Origin: Rheinheimera sp. A13L
GTDB lineage: Bacteria > Pseudomonadota > Gammaproteobacteria > Enterobacterales > Alteromonadaceae
Direction: 5' to 3'
Assembly: GCF_000217935.1 (NCBI RefSeq)
Contig: NZ_AFHI01000001.1
Coordinates: forward strand, 248,001-312,000
DNA: 64,000 nt
Part shown: one piece after another, positions 17,575-24,874 of the stretch
Numbering within the stretch: position 1 is the stretch's first letter
Layout: each line of letters starts with the position of its first letter
Position numbers and translations under genes: made by a program
The notes under the pieces: generated by a model
What the model was told of the DNA's origin: nothing
Database searches by the model: none
What the model saw: the letters and a program-made list of their open reading frames with translations, nothing else

Positions 17575-19664
17575 TCAGGTTCTCCATCTTGGTCACCAAA
17601 CAAGTCCGGAACATAGTTTGGCAGACTGTAATCCTCTTCTGCTTCGCGCAAAGGAATAACTTGCGCAAGCGCTTTGTCTTTTACTTCATTTGCAGGCCTG
17701 GCTCGCTGTAACTGTTCAGCTTCACGTGCCTCTTTTTTATTACCCCTGATCTGCGCAATACGCTTTTGGCCTGACTCTTTAATGGCTGGAGTTGCTCGGA
17801 TAGCACTGGTAGTTTTCTCTTTTATAAAAGCATCCAGTTCCCGCCGTTTTGCATCTTCATCCAGCCTGGCATTTGCCATGTTATGTTTTTGCTGAGCCTG
17901 AAGCTCCCAAGCTTGCCAGAATGTCAGTCCTCGAAATTGGCGACTGCGATCAGTAAGAGTACAAGTCCAGTAGGTCCGGCTACCAGGTTGTGGAAACAGA
18001 TAAATGGTATCTGCAGAGCCTGGGTTGTAAGCGGCCTCCAGTTTCTGAGAACGCTGAATATCCGGGCTTCGCAGTAGCCACCCTTCTCGAAGAAATTCTG
18101 GACAGCTGTAGTAGATACCCCACATATTTGCGCCGTATTGAGAAATACTGATCTTTTGCCGTGGCAACAAAGCAATCCTTAACTGCTCAGAATCAACCTG
18201 CCTTAAATTACCAACCCTGTGCTGCATGCCCCAGTTCCATAAATGAATTGGAATTGAAGGGATATCAGCAGGCAGGTCCGCATCACGATCGTACTTATCC
18301 ATCACATGGTAGTTGTTTCGGAAAAGAATAGTCTTCAGCATTATTTGGGCAAAGTCAGTGATCGTCATTACGGCATCAAGACGATAATCCCGCTCTCCGT
18401 GTTTTTTCACTCTGTTACCAGTAACAACACCAGGCAGATAGGGTTTAAATTCGGCCTGAAGAGTACGGAAACAACTTTCAACAATGCCCTTGGCGTCACC
18501 ACGTCTCGGAGGTGCGCTTTCGACCCGCAGATTAAACCCAGTAATCAGCGCGTCCACCTGATGGCTCATCATCTCACCGCGGTCTGCCAGAATAACATCA
18601 GGCAAACCAACACATGGCCATTCGTCCGGAGTGATATCTATACCAAGAGACTTACAGGAGGTAACCTTCTCAGTGCAGGCAATTGCCACAGCCTGCATAG
18701 CCACCACATAGGAAGGGTTGTCAAAACCGATATAAAAACCAGCTATCATTCGGCTGAACACATCAATCACGATATAAAGGGTAGGCCTGCCGATGATTTT
18801 ACTGCGGTCGTCATCTGCAACCAGGTAAATATCAGCAATAGTTGCATCAATCTCATATCGGCTGCCAGGGCCCAGCACATGGGCAGTGGCAGTGCTGGTT
18901 AAAGGGCGAATATCCTTTTTGTAGATGCCGGGATTCGTGCTTTCAAGTAACCGCTGTGGCTTCTTATACTCCCGGTTATAAAAATACCGGAACTGCCGTA
19001 ACGTGGGGAAATCTTCAGGCAAGACTTCAGGGTGGTACTGTGCAAACAAATCCCTGAAACGACGATACGCGACCGTTGTTTGAAGTTTTTTCTGAGTTAA
19101 TAAGTGCTTTTCTATACTGACCCGAAATATTCGTTCAACATCGACAGTGACTTTAATACCCGAACCATCGCCGTATAACCGGCTACGGCCAACTTTTGTT
19201 GTGCCTGATGCCGCTCTGGATTTCCCCGGGGCTCCACTGTTTTTGAAGTCTGGCAATAACGCATTGGGCTTCTGGCCTCGCTGCCAAAACCTGCGAAGTA
19301 GCTTATAAATAGTCGCTTTGGTTGCTACACCAGCCATCTCAACTTCAGTCACCCGTCGCGCTCTGGCTTTAGTTTCAAAACACAGCTCGTCAACAATAAT
19401 GGGCTGAATAATGGCCAGTGCTTTTTCACGTCGATTAAATGCAACAGACCCAACCTCTGGCTCTTCATCATGCAGAAATGCGTAAGGGTCTGTGCTTCTG
19501 AGCAACCGGCCTTCATCCAGGTAGGAAATAAGCTTCAGTTCCAGGATAAATTCGGGGAAACCCTTATCGCTATCGATTTGGATCCAGACGAGCTCGCCCG
19601 GATACACAGCTAAGATACGATAGGGCTGTTCGTCAAATCTCAGAACCTCATTGATTTGCCACAT
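17571..19664 (-). CDS. tnsB: Tn7 transposase TnsB
   Basis: With the start at 19664 the protein has 697 residues and begins [18 protein letters not shown], like Tn7 TnsB. GGAGG lies 9 nt upstream, and the gene overlaps the tnsA end by 17 bp. The DDE retroviral-integrase-type triad is at Asp273 ([11 protein letters not shown]), Asp361 ([10 protein letters not shown]) and Glu396 ([11 protein letters not shown]), the same numbers as in Tn7. TnsB binds the end repeats, cuts the 3' ends and joins them to the target. In Tn7 it also represses the tns promoter by binding the right end, and the site layout here would allow the same. Confidence 0.97.
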   Translation of the reverse strand: MWQINEVLRFDEQPYRILAVYPGELVWIQIDSDKGFPEFILELKLISYLDEGRLLRSTDPYAFLHDEEPEVGSVAFNRREKALAIIQPIIVDELCFETKARARRVTEVEMAGVATKATIYKLLRRFWQRGQKPNALLPDFKNSGAPGKSRAASGTTKVGRSRLYGDGSGIKVTVDVERIFRVSIEKHLLTQKKLQTTVAYRRFRDLFAQYHPEVLPEDFPTLRQFRYFYNREYKKPQRLLESTNPGIYKKDIRPLTSTATAHVLGPGSRYEIDATIADIYLVADDDRSKIIGRPTLYIVIDVFSRMIAGFYIGFDNPSYVVAMQAVAIACTEKVTSCKSLGIDITPDEWPCVGLPDVILADRGEMMSHQVDALITGFNLRVESAPPRRGDAKGIVESCFRTLQAEFKPYLPGVVTGNRVKKHGERDYRLDAVMTITDFAQIMLKTILFRNNYHVMDKYDRDADLPADIPSIPIHLWNWGMQHRVGNLRQVDSEQLRIALLPRQKISISQYGANMWGIYYSCPEFLREGWLLRSPDIQRSQKLEAAYNPGSADTIYLFPQPGSRTYWTCTLTDRSRQFRGLTFWQAWELQAQQKHNMANARLDEDAKRRELDAFIKEKTTSAIRATPAIKESGQKRIAQIRGNKKEAREAEQLQRARPANEVKDKALAQVIPLREAEEDYSLPNYVPDLFGDQDGEPE

Positions 19665-20475
19665 GCAGCAAGGCCTCCATATCTTCAAACTGACAGAACC
19701 TGAGCTCTGATGCCTTCACAGAACGAAACGCCTTATTGATATTAAATTTAATAAAGCCATTGGCTACCAAAGTCCGAACATCTCGTAAGCTGTGGCCGAG
19801 CTCCAGCTCGTATGCGGTATCCAAATGTTTGCAAACATCAATGACCTTTGAGTCCTGAGCTTTGCTAAATGCCTTAGATAAAAATGGCAGCTGAGCTAAC
19901 AAAGCAGGATCCACTGCAGCATCATTTTTTGTTGGATATAACCATTCGATGTTCTGTTTTATCACCAGATCAATTTCTTCTTCGGTGACAAGAAACCATG
20001 GGATTTGCTTTAACTGCCAGTAGCGCCTTTCCAGCTCAAGCTTCTCGATAGTCCCAGGCTTGGCTAACTCATTCACTGGTTTCACCTGAATAGCGAACTG
20101 TCTGTCAGGACCCGTCGTAGCGTCGACAAGGAAATCTGACGACATCACCTGATCAACACCTCGGACAGAAGGATGTCTCAGTTGATGCTCTGCAGCGAGA
20201 GCTCGGGTTTCATCTCGCTTTAAAGGGAATTGCTCCCTGATATCTGTAATGTCTGACGACCATTCAAGCACAAGAAAAACTGCTAATTCCAGATCGGAAA
20301 GCAGATGATGAACCCGCCGCGTTTTATGAGAGTAAATACGATGAGAACGCCCATCTGATGGGACATCCTGAACATGAAACCAGGGCTTATAATGTTCTCC
20401 ATGACCCTGGCCGCGCCCATTCTTGATGCGACGGGCAATTTCAGTTTCTGAAAGCGATTGCTGCGCTCTAGCCAT
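19648..20475 (-). CDS. tnsA: Tn7 endonuclease TnsA
   Basis: The 275-residue protein (Tn7: 273) has the restriction-endonuclease-like catalytic residues Glu63 (LSDLELAVFL), Asp114 (SSDFLVDAT) and Lys132 (FAIQVKPVNE) at exactly the Tn7 positions. TnsA cuts the 5' ends, which with TnsB gives cut-and-paste transposition. It is the first gene of the operon. The ATG at 20475 directly follows a run of seven T on the coding strand. The only ribosome-binding candidate is GGA eight bases upstream, inside the 3' arm of a hairpin, so translation may be weak or structure-controlled. Confidence 0.97.
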   Translation of the reverse strand: MARAQQSLSETEIARRIKNGRGQGHGEHYKPWFHVQDVPSDGRSHRIYSHKTRRVHHLLSDLELAVFLVLEWSSDITDIREQFPLKRDETRALAAEHQLRHPSVRGVDQVMSSDFLVDATTGPDRQFAIQVKPVNELAKPGTIEKLELERRYWQLKQIPWFLVTEEEIDLVIKQNIEWLYPTKNDAAVDPALLAQLPFLSKAFSKAQDSKVIDVCKHLDTAYELELGHSLRDVRTLVANGFIKFNINKAFRSVKASELRFCQFEDMEALLHVANQ

Positions 20476-20518
20476 AAAAAAAGTCCAGTATGCTTTTTAA
20501 ACAGCATAACTGGACTTT
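20476..20518 (-). terminator. Terminator-like hairpin directly before tnsA
   Basis: On the minus strand a 15-bp stem with a single bulged T (AAAGTCCAG...TATGCT pairing with AGCATACTGGACTTT; arms at 20503-20518 and 20480-20494) closes on an eight-base loop and runs into TTTTTTT, immediately followed by the tnsA ATG. It has the form of an intrinsic terminator. It could stop glmS read-through into the transposon or attenuate the tns operon, and it hides the only GGA ahead of tnsA. Confidence 0.7.
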
Positions 20519-20520
20519 AA

Positions 20521-20609
20521 TGGTTTACAACTATTTTGTTCTGTTTAGTTCTTTACTGTCACGCTTTAAGACTATTTTATCTCGTTTAGAACTATTATGT
20601 CAGACCACA
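20521..20609 (-). repeat. Tn7-type right end with four phased TnsB-binding repeats
   Basis: The terminal 89 bp, read into the element, start with TGTGGTCTGACA and carry four repeats spaced 20-21 bp apart. Three are close to the Tn7 TnsB site core: GACATAATAGTTCTAAACG (20601-20583), ATAAAATAGTCTTAAAGCG (20580-20562) and AACAAAATAGTTGTAAACC (20540-20522). A more diverged one lies at 20560-20541. Tn7's right end likewise has four overlapping TnsB sites within about 90 bp. Confidence 0.88.
20574..20603 (-). promoter_or_regulatory. Putative tns operon promoter within the right end
   Basis: On the minus strand CTGACA (20603-20598) and TAAAAT (20579-20574) are separated by 18 bp, each one mismatch from the sigma70 consensus. 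They point into the transposon toward tnsA. The -35 lies in the first and the -10 in the second TnsB-type repeat, so TnsB bound to the end would cover the promoter, as is known for Tn7. Transcription would start near 20567, upstream of the hairpin before tnsA. Confidence 0.5.
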
Positions 20610-20614
20610 ACAAA
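20610..20614. other. Target duplication / attTn7 junction
   Basis: The five bases next to the transposon terminus (ACAAA on the plus strand) are the expected position of the 5-bp target duplication. They lie 20-24 nt past the end of glmS, close to the canonical Tn7 insertion point. The matching copy should flank the left end outside this window. Confidence 0.7.
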
Positions 20615-20633
20615 AAGATTTTAAATCAATGCC

Positions 20634-22463
20634 TTATTCGACAGTGACGCTCTTAGCTAAGTTACGTGGCTGGTCTACGTCTGTGCCTTTGATAATAGCA
20701 ACGTAGTAGCTTAATAACTGCAGCGGGATGGTGTAGATAATTGGGGCGATCAGTGGGTGCACGTGTGGCACGCTGATCACACGCTGCGTAGCGTCAGATT
20801 TAAAGTGGGCATCCACGTCGGCGAATACATACAGAATACCGCCACGGGCACGCACTTCTTCTACGTTTGACTGCAGTTTTTCCAGCAGTTCGTTGTTTGG
20901 CGCTACCACAATAATTGGCATATCGGCATCAATCAGCGCTAACGGGCCGTGTTTCAGCTCGCCTGCGGCATAAGCTTCAGCGTGAATGTAAGAAATCTCT
21001 TTTAACTTCAGTGCGCCTTCCATAGCTATTGGATACTGGTCGCCACGGCCTAAAAACAAAGAGTGGTGTTTGTCGGCAAATTCTGTGGCCAAAGCTTCGA
21101 TTTTTGGCGCCAGGGTTAAAGTTTCTTCCAGTTTGGCTGGCAGAGTTTTTAACGCCTGCACCATGTCCAGTTGCTGCTCTGTCGTTAAACCATTGTATTT
21201 ACCAATGGCCAGCGTCAGCATAGACAAACCCACTAACTGAGTAGTGAAAGCTTTAGTGGACGCCACACCAATTTCAGCACCAGCACGGGTCATAAAGGCC
21301 AGATCAGATTCACGCACCAGCGAAGAACCCGCTACGTTACAAATAGTTAAGCTGCCGATATAACCTGCTTCTTTAGCTAAACGTAAGGCCGCTAAAGTAT
21401 CTGCAGTTTCACCTGACTGGGAAATGCTGACCAGTAAGCTGCCTGGCTGTACAAAAGATTTGCGGTAACGGAATTCAGAGGCGATTTCCACGTTACAGGA
21501 GATGCCAGCCAAAGATTCCAGCCAGTAACGGGCCACCATACCTGAGTGGTACGAGGTACCACAGGCAACAATTTGCACGTGGCGTACTTTTTTAAACAGT
21601 TCAGCTGCGCCGTTACCAAAAGTTTCGTCCAGCACTGAATCAGAACCTAAACGGCCTTCTAAAGTGTTGGTGATGGCATGTGGCTGTTCGTAAATTTCTT
21701 TTAACATAAAGTGACGGTACTGACCTTTGTCACCTGCATCGTAGCTGGCAGTAGATTCAGTAATAGCACGTTCAACCTGCTCGCCGTTTTTACCATACAC
21801 AGTGACGCTGGTACGGGTAATTTCGGCCACGTCGCCTTCTTCTAAAAACATAAAACGACGGGTCACAGGTAACAGAGCTAGTTGGTCTGAAGCGATAAAG
21901 TTTTCGCCAATACCAAAACCTATCACCAGCGGGCTGCCTGAACGGGCCACTACTAAATGACTTGGGTCGTTTTGGTCCATCAGCACAGTGCCGTACGCGC
22001 CGTTAAATTGTTTAACCGCAGTTTGTACTGCAGCTAACAAAGAGCCAGCTGTTTTCATTTCTTCAGCCACTAAGTGCGCTATGACTTCAGTGTCTGTGTC
22101 TGAATTAAACACATAACCTTTGGCCTTTAACATCTCACGCAATGGGCCGTGGTTTTCGATAATGCCGTTATGCACTACAGAGATATTGCCTGAAACATGT
22201 GGGTGAGCGTTACGCTCTGAAGGTTCGCCGTGTGTAGCCCAGCGGGTGTGCGCAATACCAGTGCCGCCAGCAACAGGGGTTAATTTCACCGCGTCAGACA
22301 GTTCTTTTACTTTACCTAAACGGCGGATACGTTGTAATTCGCCTGCCGGGCTGATGATGGCCACACCGGCTGAGTCATAACCACGGTATTCCAGACGGCG
22401 TAAGCCTTCCACCAGAATGTCTACTACGTCACGTTGTGCTACAGCACCTACTATTCCACACAT
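20634..22463 (-). CDS. glmS: Glutamine--fructose-6-phosphate aminotransferase (isomerizing)
   Basis: This 609-residue enzyme makes glucosamine-6-phosphate from fructose-6-phosphate and glutamine, the first step of UDP-GlcNAc synthesis. The N-terminal class-II glutamine amidotransferase begins MCGIVGAV with Cys2 as nucleophile and includes [18 protein letters not shown]. Two SIS sugar-isomerase domains follow ([31 protein letters not shown]), and the end [11 protein letters not shown] is the highly conserved coding sequence that TnsD binds. It lies 6 nt behind the deoR-type gene, so the two are an operon, and GGAG precedes its ATG by 9 nt. The gene is intact despite the insertion downstream. 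Confidence 0.98.
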   Translation of the reverse strand: MCGIVGAVAQRDVVDILVEGLRRLEYRGYDSAGVAIISPAGELQRIRRLGKVKELSDAVKLTPVAGGTGIAHTRWATHGEPSERNAHPHVSGNISVVHNGIIENHGPLREMLKAKGYVFNSDTDTEVIAHLVAEEMKTAGSLLAAVQTAVKQFNGAYGTVLMDQNDPSHLVVARSGSPLVIGFGIGENFIASDQLALLPVTRRFMFLEEGDVAEITRTSVTVYGKNGEQVERAITESTASYDAGDKGQYRHFMLKEIYEQPHAITNTLEGRLGSDSVLDETFGNGAAELFKKVRHVQIVACGTSYHSGMVARYWLESLAGISCNVEIASEFRYRKSFVQPGSLLVSISQSGETADTLAALRLAKEAGYIGSLTICNVAGSSLVRESDLAFMTRAGAEIGVASTKAFTTQLVGLSMLTLAIGKYNGLTTEQQLDMVQALKTLPAKLEETLTLAPKIEALATEFADKHHSLFLGRGDQYPIAMEGALKLKEISYIHAEAYAAGELKHGPLALIDADMPIIVVAPNNELLEKLQSNVEEVRARGGILYVFADVDAHFKSDATQRVISVPHVHPLIAPIIYTIPLQLLSYYVAIIKGTDVDQPRNLAKSVTVE

Positions 22464-22469
22464 AAAGTC

Positions 22470-23249
22470 TTACTCCACTGATCCAAGGGGGGCGCAAATC
22501 ACCTTCACGCCTTGTTGTTCTATTTGTTGTTTTGCGCTGGCGGGTAACTTGTCGTCTGTTACCAGTATTTTGATAGACGACCAGGGCAATTCTAAGTTGT
22601 GGATCTTCCGGCCTATTTTGTCGGATTCCACCATCACCACCACTTCACGCGCCACTTCGGCCATAACCCGGCTTAAGTTAGTCAGCTCATTAAAAGTAGT
22701 AGTACCACGCTGCAGATCAATGCCATCGGCACCAATAAACAGCTGGTCAAAATCGTATGCACGTAATACCTGTTCCGCCAGCTGGCCCTGAAAAGCCTCA
22801 GACTGCGGATCCCAACTGCCACCTGTCATCAACAGCGTAGGTTCGTTTTCCAGTTCACGTAACGCATTGGCAATAGACAAGGAATTGGTCATCACCACTA
22901 AACCTTGTTTATGCGAAAGTTCAGGCAATAAAGCTGCCGTAGTACTGCCGCTGTCGAGAATAATGCGGTTGTGATCACGAATAAGCTCAGCCGCTGCTTT
23001 GGCCAGAATTTGCTTTCGTTCCGAAACTTTTTCGACTGCTGCTTCCTGAATGAGTTCATGTGGCACTTGCACTGCGCCGCCATAACGGCGCAATAACAGA
23101 CCGTTGTCTTCCAGCGCAGATAAGTCTTTACGAATAGTCACTTCAGAAGTTTCAAAGTGATGGGCCAACTGATCCACACTCACTTCGCCCTGCTGATTGA
23201 GCAGCTCAAGAATAACGCGGCGACGTTGTTGGGTGTTTCGTTTGTTCAT
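22470..23249 (-). CDS. DeoR-family transcriptional regulator upstream of glmS
   Basis: With the start at 23249 the protein has 259 residues. Residues 1-60 hold the DeoR-type winged HTH (RRRVILELLNQQGEVSVDQL...TSEVTIRKDLSALE). The rest is the DeoRC sugar-phosphate sensor domain, with DSGSTTAALLPEL and LFIGADGIDLQRGTTTF. Members of this family bind a sugar phosphate that relieves repression. Being the first gene of a glmS operon suggests it senses an amino-sugar phosphate and controls glmS. A perfect 14-bp inverted repeat lies just upstream and is the likely autoregulatory operator. An in-frame start at 23309 would run back through the operator and is unlikely. Confidence 0.9.
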   Translation of the reverse strand: MNKRNTQQRRRVILELLNQQGEVSVDQLAHHFETSEVTIRKDLSALEDNGLLLRRYGGAVQVPHELIQEAAVEKVSERKQILAKAAAELIRDHNRIILDSGSTTAALLPELSHKQGLVVMTNSLSIANALRELENEPTLLMTGGSWDPQSEAFQGQLAEQVLRAYDFDQLFIGADGIDLQRGTTTFNELTNLSRVMAEVAREVVVMVESDKIGRKIHNLELPWSSIKILVTDDKLPASAKQQIEQQGVKVICAPLGSVE

Positions 23250-23260
23250 CTGCCAACCAC

Positions 23261-23309
23261 TTAAGTTTCGTTTCGAAAGGCATTTTACAGAAACGAAACT
23301 TAAAGGCAA
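23261..23309 (-). promoter_or_regulatory. Promoter and DeoR-type operator of the deoR-glmS operon
   Basis: TTAAGTTTCGTTTC (23261-23274) and its exact reverse complement (23290-23303) form a perfect 14-bp inverted repeat with a 15-bp spacer. On the minus strand, TTGCCT (23309-23304) and TAAAAT (23287-23282) with 16-bp spacing form a promoter. Its -10 lies between the two arms and its spacer overlaps one arm. TTTCG-rich repeats are typical of DeoR/GlpR/AgaR-type operators, so the encoded regulator is the obvious ligand. Confidence 0.7.
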
Positions 23310-23381
23310 GAGTGAAGGTTAAATTCAGCTATTGGGTAGATTAGTGGTAAAGGAGGTATCGGGGCATATTAAATAAAAACT

Positions 23382-23524
23382 GTAGGGGCGGGTCTTGTAC
23401 CCGCCCGTCTAATGATACCGCGGTGCAGATGGACGGGCCGGGACAAGCCGCGGCCCCTACAACCCGCCCGTCTAATGATACCGCGGTGCAGATGGACGGG
23501 CCGGGGCAAGCCCGCGCCCCTACA
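23382..23524. repeat. GC-rich REP-like repeat with two 63-bp tandem units
   Basis: Two nearly identical 63-bp units (23399-23461 and 23462-23524) follow an inverted partial copy (TGTAGGGGCGGGTCTTGT, 23382-23399). Each unit ends in a CCCCTACA motif that is complementary to the TGTAGGGG at the start, so the whole can fold back. It lies between the deoR operator and the ZIP gene and resembles dispersed intergenic repeats of many bacteria. No protein is encoded. Confidence 0.7.
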
Positions 23525-23529
23525 ACAAC

Positions 23530-24285
23530 TTAATGATGATGTGAAGCTTCAGGCCCCAGCAGCACTAACATTACCAACACACCCAGGCCCATCATCAGAG
23601 CATGTAACCAAAGCGGTTGTTCGACGTTTTTGCGCAGCAGTGGCATTAAGTCGGCGCTGGCCAGATAAATAAAAGCACCAGCAGTAATAGCCAGCAGAAT
23701 ATTCAGATTAGGAGTTAACCAATGGCTGATGGCTAACGTGGCCACAGCACCTAAAACACAAGCGCTGGCCGATAACAGGTTATAGAGCAGGGCTTTTTTG
23801 CGGCTGAATCCCGCATGCAGCAATACGGCGACATCAGCAATTTCCTGCGGAATTTCATGGATCAGAATAGCCACAGTAGTAGTCACACCCAATAAAGGGT
23901 CAACCAGAAAACTGCCAGCTATTAACACACCGTCAATAAAGTTATGAATTCCATCGGCCACCAGATTCACTTTGCCATAACTGGCGGTATTGATGCTTTG
24001 ATCCGGCAGTTGTGGATGACCATGCTGCAGCGCACGTTCCAGAAAATAAAAGCCCAATAAACCTGCTAACACCCAGCCAAAAAGTTCGCGCGGTGAGTCC
24101 TGATGATGCAAAGCATCTGGCAATAAATGCAAAAAGGCATTTGCCAGTAAAACCCCTACAGCCAAACTTAAAATAAGCGGTAAAAAGCGTTGTAATCTGG
24201 CTTGCGGCAGCAAAAACAAGATAGCCCCGGACAGGGACACCAGCATCACCAAAAAGGCAGCCAGCAGGATAAACAAAGTTAACAT
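23530..24285 (-). CDS. ZIP-family metal transporter
   Basis: The 251-residue integral membrane protein has about seven or eight hydrophobic segments and the ZIP signature helices HNFIDGVLIAGSF (TM4) and HEIPQEIADVAVLL (TM5), which hold the metal-binding His, Asn, Asp and Glu residues. A His-containing loop (LQHGHPQLPDQ) and a HHH tail may also bind metal. ZIP proteins move Zn2+ or Fe2+ into the cytoplasm. The ATG at 24285 has AGGA six bases before it; a TTG two codons upstream is less likely. A Zur-like site 77 nt upstream favours zinc uptake. The 3' end abuts the REP-like repeat. Confidence 0.88.
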   Translation of the reverse strand: MLTLFILLAAFLVMLVSLSGAILFLLPQARLQRFLPLILSLAVGVLLANAFLHLLPDALHHQDSPRELFGWVLAGLLGFYFLERALQHGHPQLPDQSINTASYGKVNLVADGIHNFIDGVLIAGSFLVDPLLGVTTTVAILIHEIPQEIADVAVLLHAGFSRKKALLYNLLSASACVLGAVATLAISHWLTPNLNILLAITAGAFIYLASADLMPLLRKNVEQPLWLHALMMGLGVLVMLVLLGPEASHHH

Positions 24286-24361
24286 ATACAATCCTGTCCT
24301 ATGGGGAAAACAGCGGATAAAGATGATCAGGTTCAGGCAATAAAAGCCAGATAAAAAACCT

Positions 24362-24374
24362 GTGACATTATAAC
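24362..24374 (-). promoter_or_regulatory. Zur-like box upstream of the ZIP transporter
   Basis: Read on the minus strand the site is GTTATAATGTCAC, which matches the Zur core GTTATANTATAAC at 11 of 13 positions as I recall that consensus. It lies about 77 nt before the transporter start, a suitable place for repression of zinc uptake in zinc-replete cells. The match is from memory and not scored. Confidence 0.4.
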
Positions 24375-24408
24375 GTTTTTTCTCCTATGTGGTCTTTGTT
24401 TTTTAAAG

Positions 24409-24534
24409 AAAAAATCGTCAGGAACGATTTTTAACAATGCGAAGCATTGGCCCGAAGGGTGAATGCAAAGGATGGCTGCGAATAAAAAATCGTCAGGAAC
24501 GATTTTTAACAATGCGAAGCATTGGCCCGAAGGG
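24409..24534. repeat. Two perfect 51-bp direct repeats with paired hairpins
   Basis: The 51-bp sequence at 24409-24459 recurs exactly at 24484-24534. Each copy has two inverted repeats, AAAATCGT/ACGATTTT and CAATGC-GAA-GCATTG. A reading frame across them on the minus strand gives a repeated PSGQCFALLKIVPDDF string, which reflects the repeat and not a protein. These are REP/MITE-like units. Confidence 0.75.
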
Positions 24535-24809
24535 CGAAGCCGGGAATAGCATTGCCAACAGTTTGGCAATGCCCGGATGAGCGCCAGTGGCTCAGTCCAC
24601 TGGCCGGAATGCGCCATGGATGGTGGCGACATAGTCGCAACAACCATCCGGCCTTCGCCAGAGGCGAAGGCGTGATAACGGCGAAATGCCAAACTGTTGG
24701 CCTTTCGAAAGACCGTTATCACCCCGACAGTTGCGACATACAGTCCTTCCCTGGACATAGTCGCAACAACGTTCCAGACAGTTGCGACATACCGTACTTC
24801 CCTGGACAT
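24535..24809. repeat. Palindrome-rich repeat island
   Basis: This gene-free stretch continues the repeat island. It contains nested inverted repeats: CATTGCCAAC/GTTTGGCAATG around 24550-24572, CCAGTGG/CCACTGG near 24583-24602, CCTTCGCC/GGCGAAGG near 24652-24670, and GTGATAACGG/CCGTTATCAC spanning 24672-24723. CGACATA(G/C)-type short repeats recur to 24800. Reading frames through it are compositional artefacts. Together with the 51-bp repeats it fills most of the 589-nt gap between the ZIP and TonB-receptor genes. Confidence 0.65.
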
Positions 24810-24841
24810 AAAAAAACCACCTGTCTTCCCAGCAGGTGGTT
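24810..24841 (-). terminator. Intrinsic terminator of the TonB-receptor gene
   Basis: On the minus strand ACCACCTG pairs with CAGGTGGT around a nine-base loop and is followed by a run of T. It lies 33 nt after the receptor stop codon and separates it from the repeat island. Confidence 0.85.
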
Positions 24842-24874
24842 GAGCATGATCTCAAAAGACCAGGGTAAAACAGT

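Larger units (their letters stand above)
1..20609 (-). mobile_element. Tn7-family transposon, right-hand part (left end outside window)
   Basis: The segment holds tnsA-tnsB-tnsC, then cargo, then tnsD-tnsE, then more cargo, all in one orientation, and it ends 24 nt past the glmS stop codon. The terminal sequence read into the element starts TGTGGTCTGACA, close to the Tn7 terminus TGTGGGCGGACA. All five Tns proteins are near the usual Tn7 lengths and keep the key residues, so transposition by both the TnsD (chromosomal attTn7) and TnsE (replicating or conjugating DNA) routes looks possible. At least 20.6 kb of the element is visible. The left end and the second target duplication are not in the window. 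Confidence 0.95.

Noticed and set aside
1-20609. CRISPR array or Cas genes in the Tn7 element
   Set aside because: Some Tn7 relatives carry type I-F or V-K systems, but I found no spaced direct repeats and no Cas-like proteins in this part; targeting here is by TnsD and TnsE.
24333-24809. A 158-codon minus-strand reading frame through the repeat island
   Set aside because: Its product repeats PSGQCFALLKIVPDDF and MSRE-x-YVATV strings that come directly from DNA repeats; it overlaps the receptor terminator and has no ribosome-binding site.
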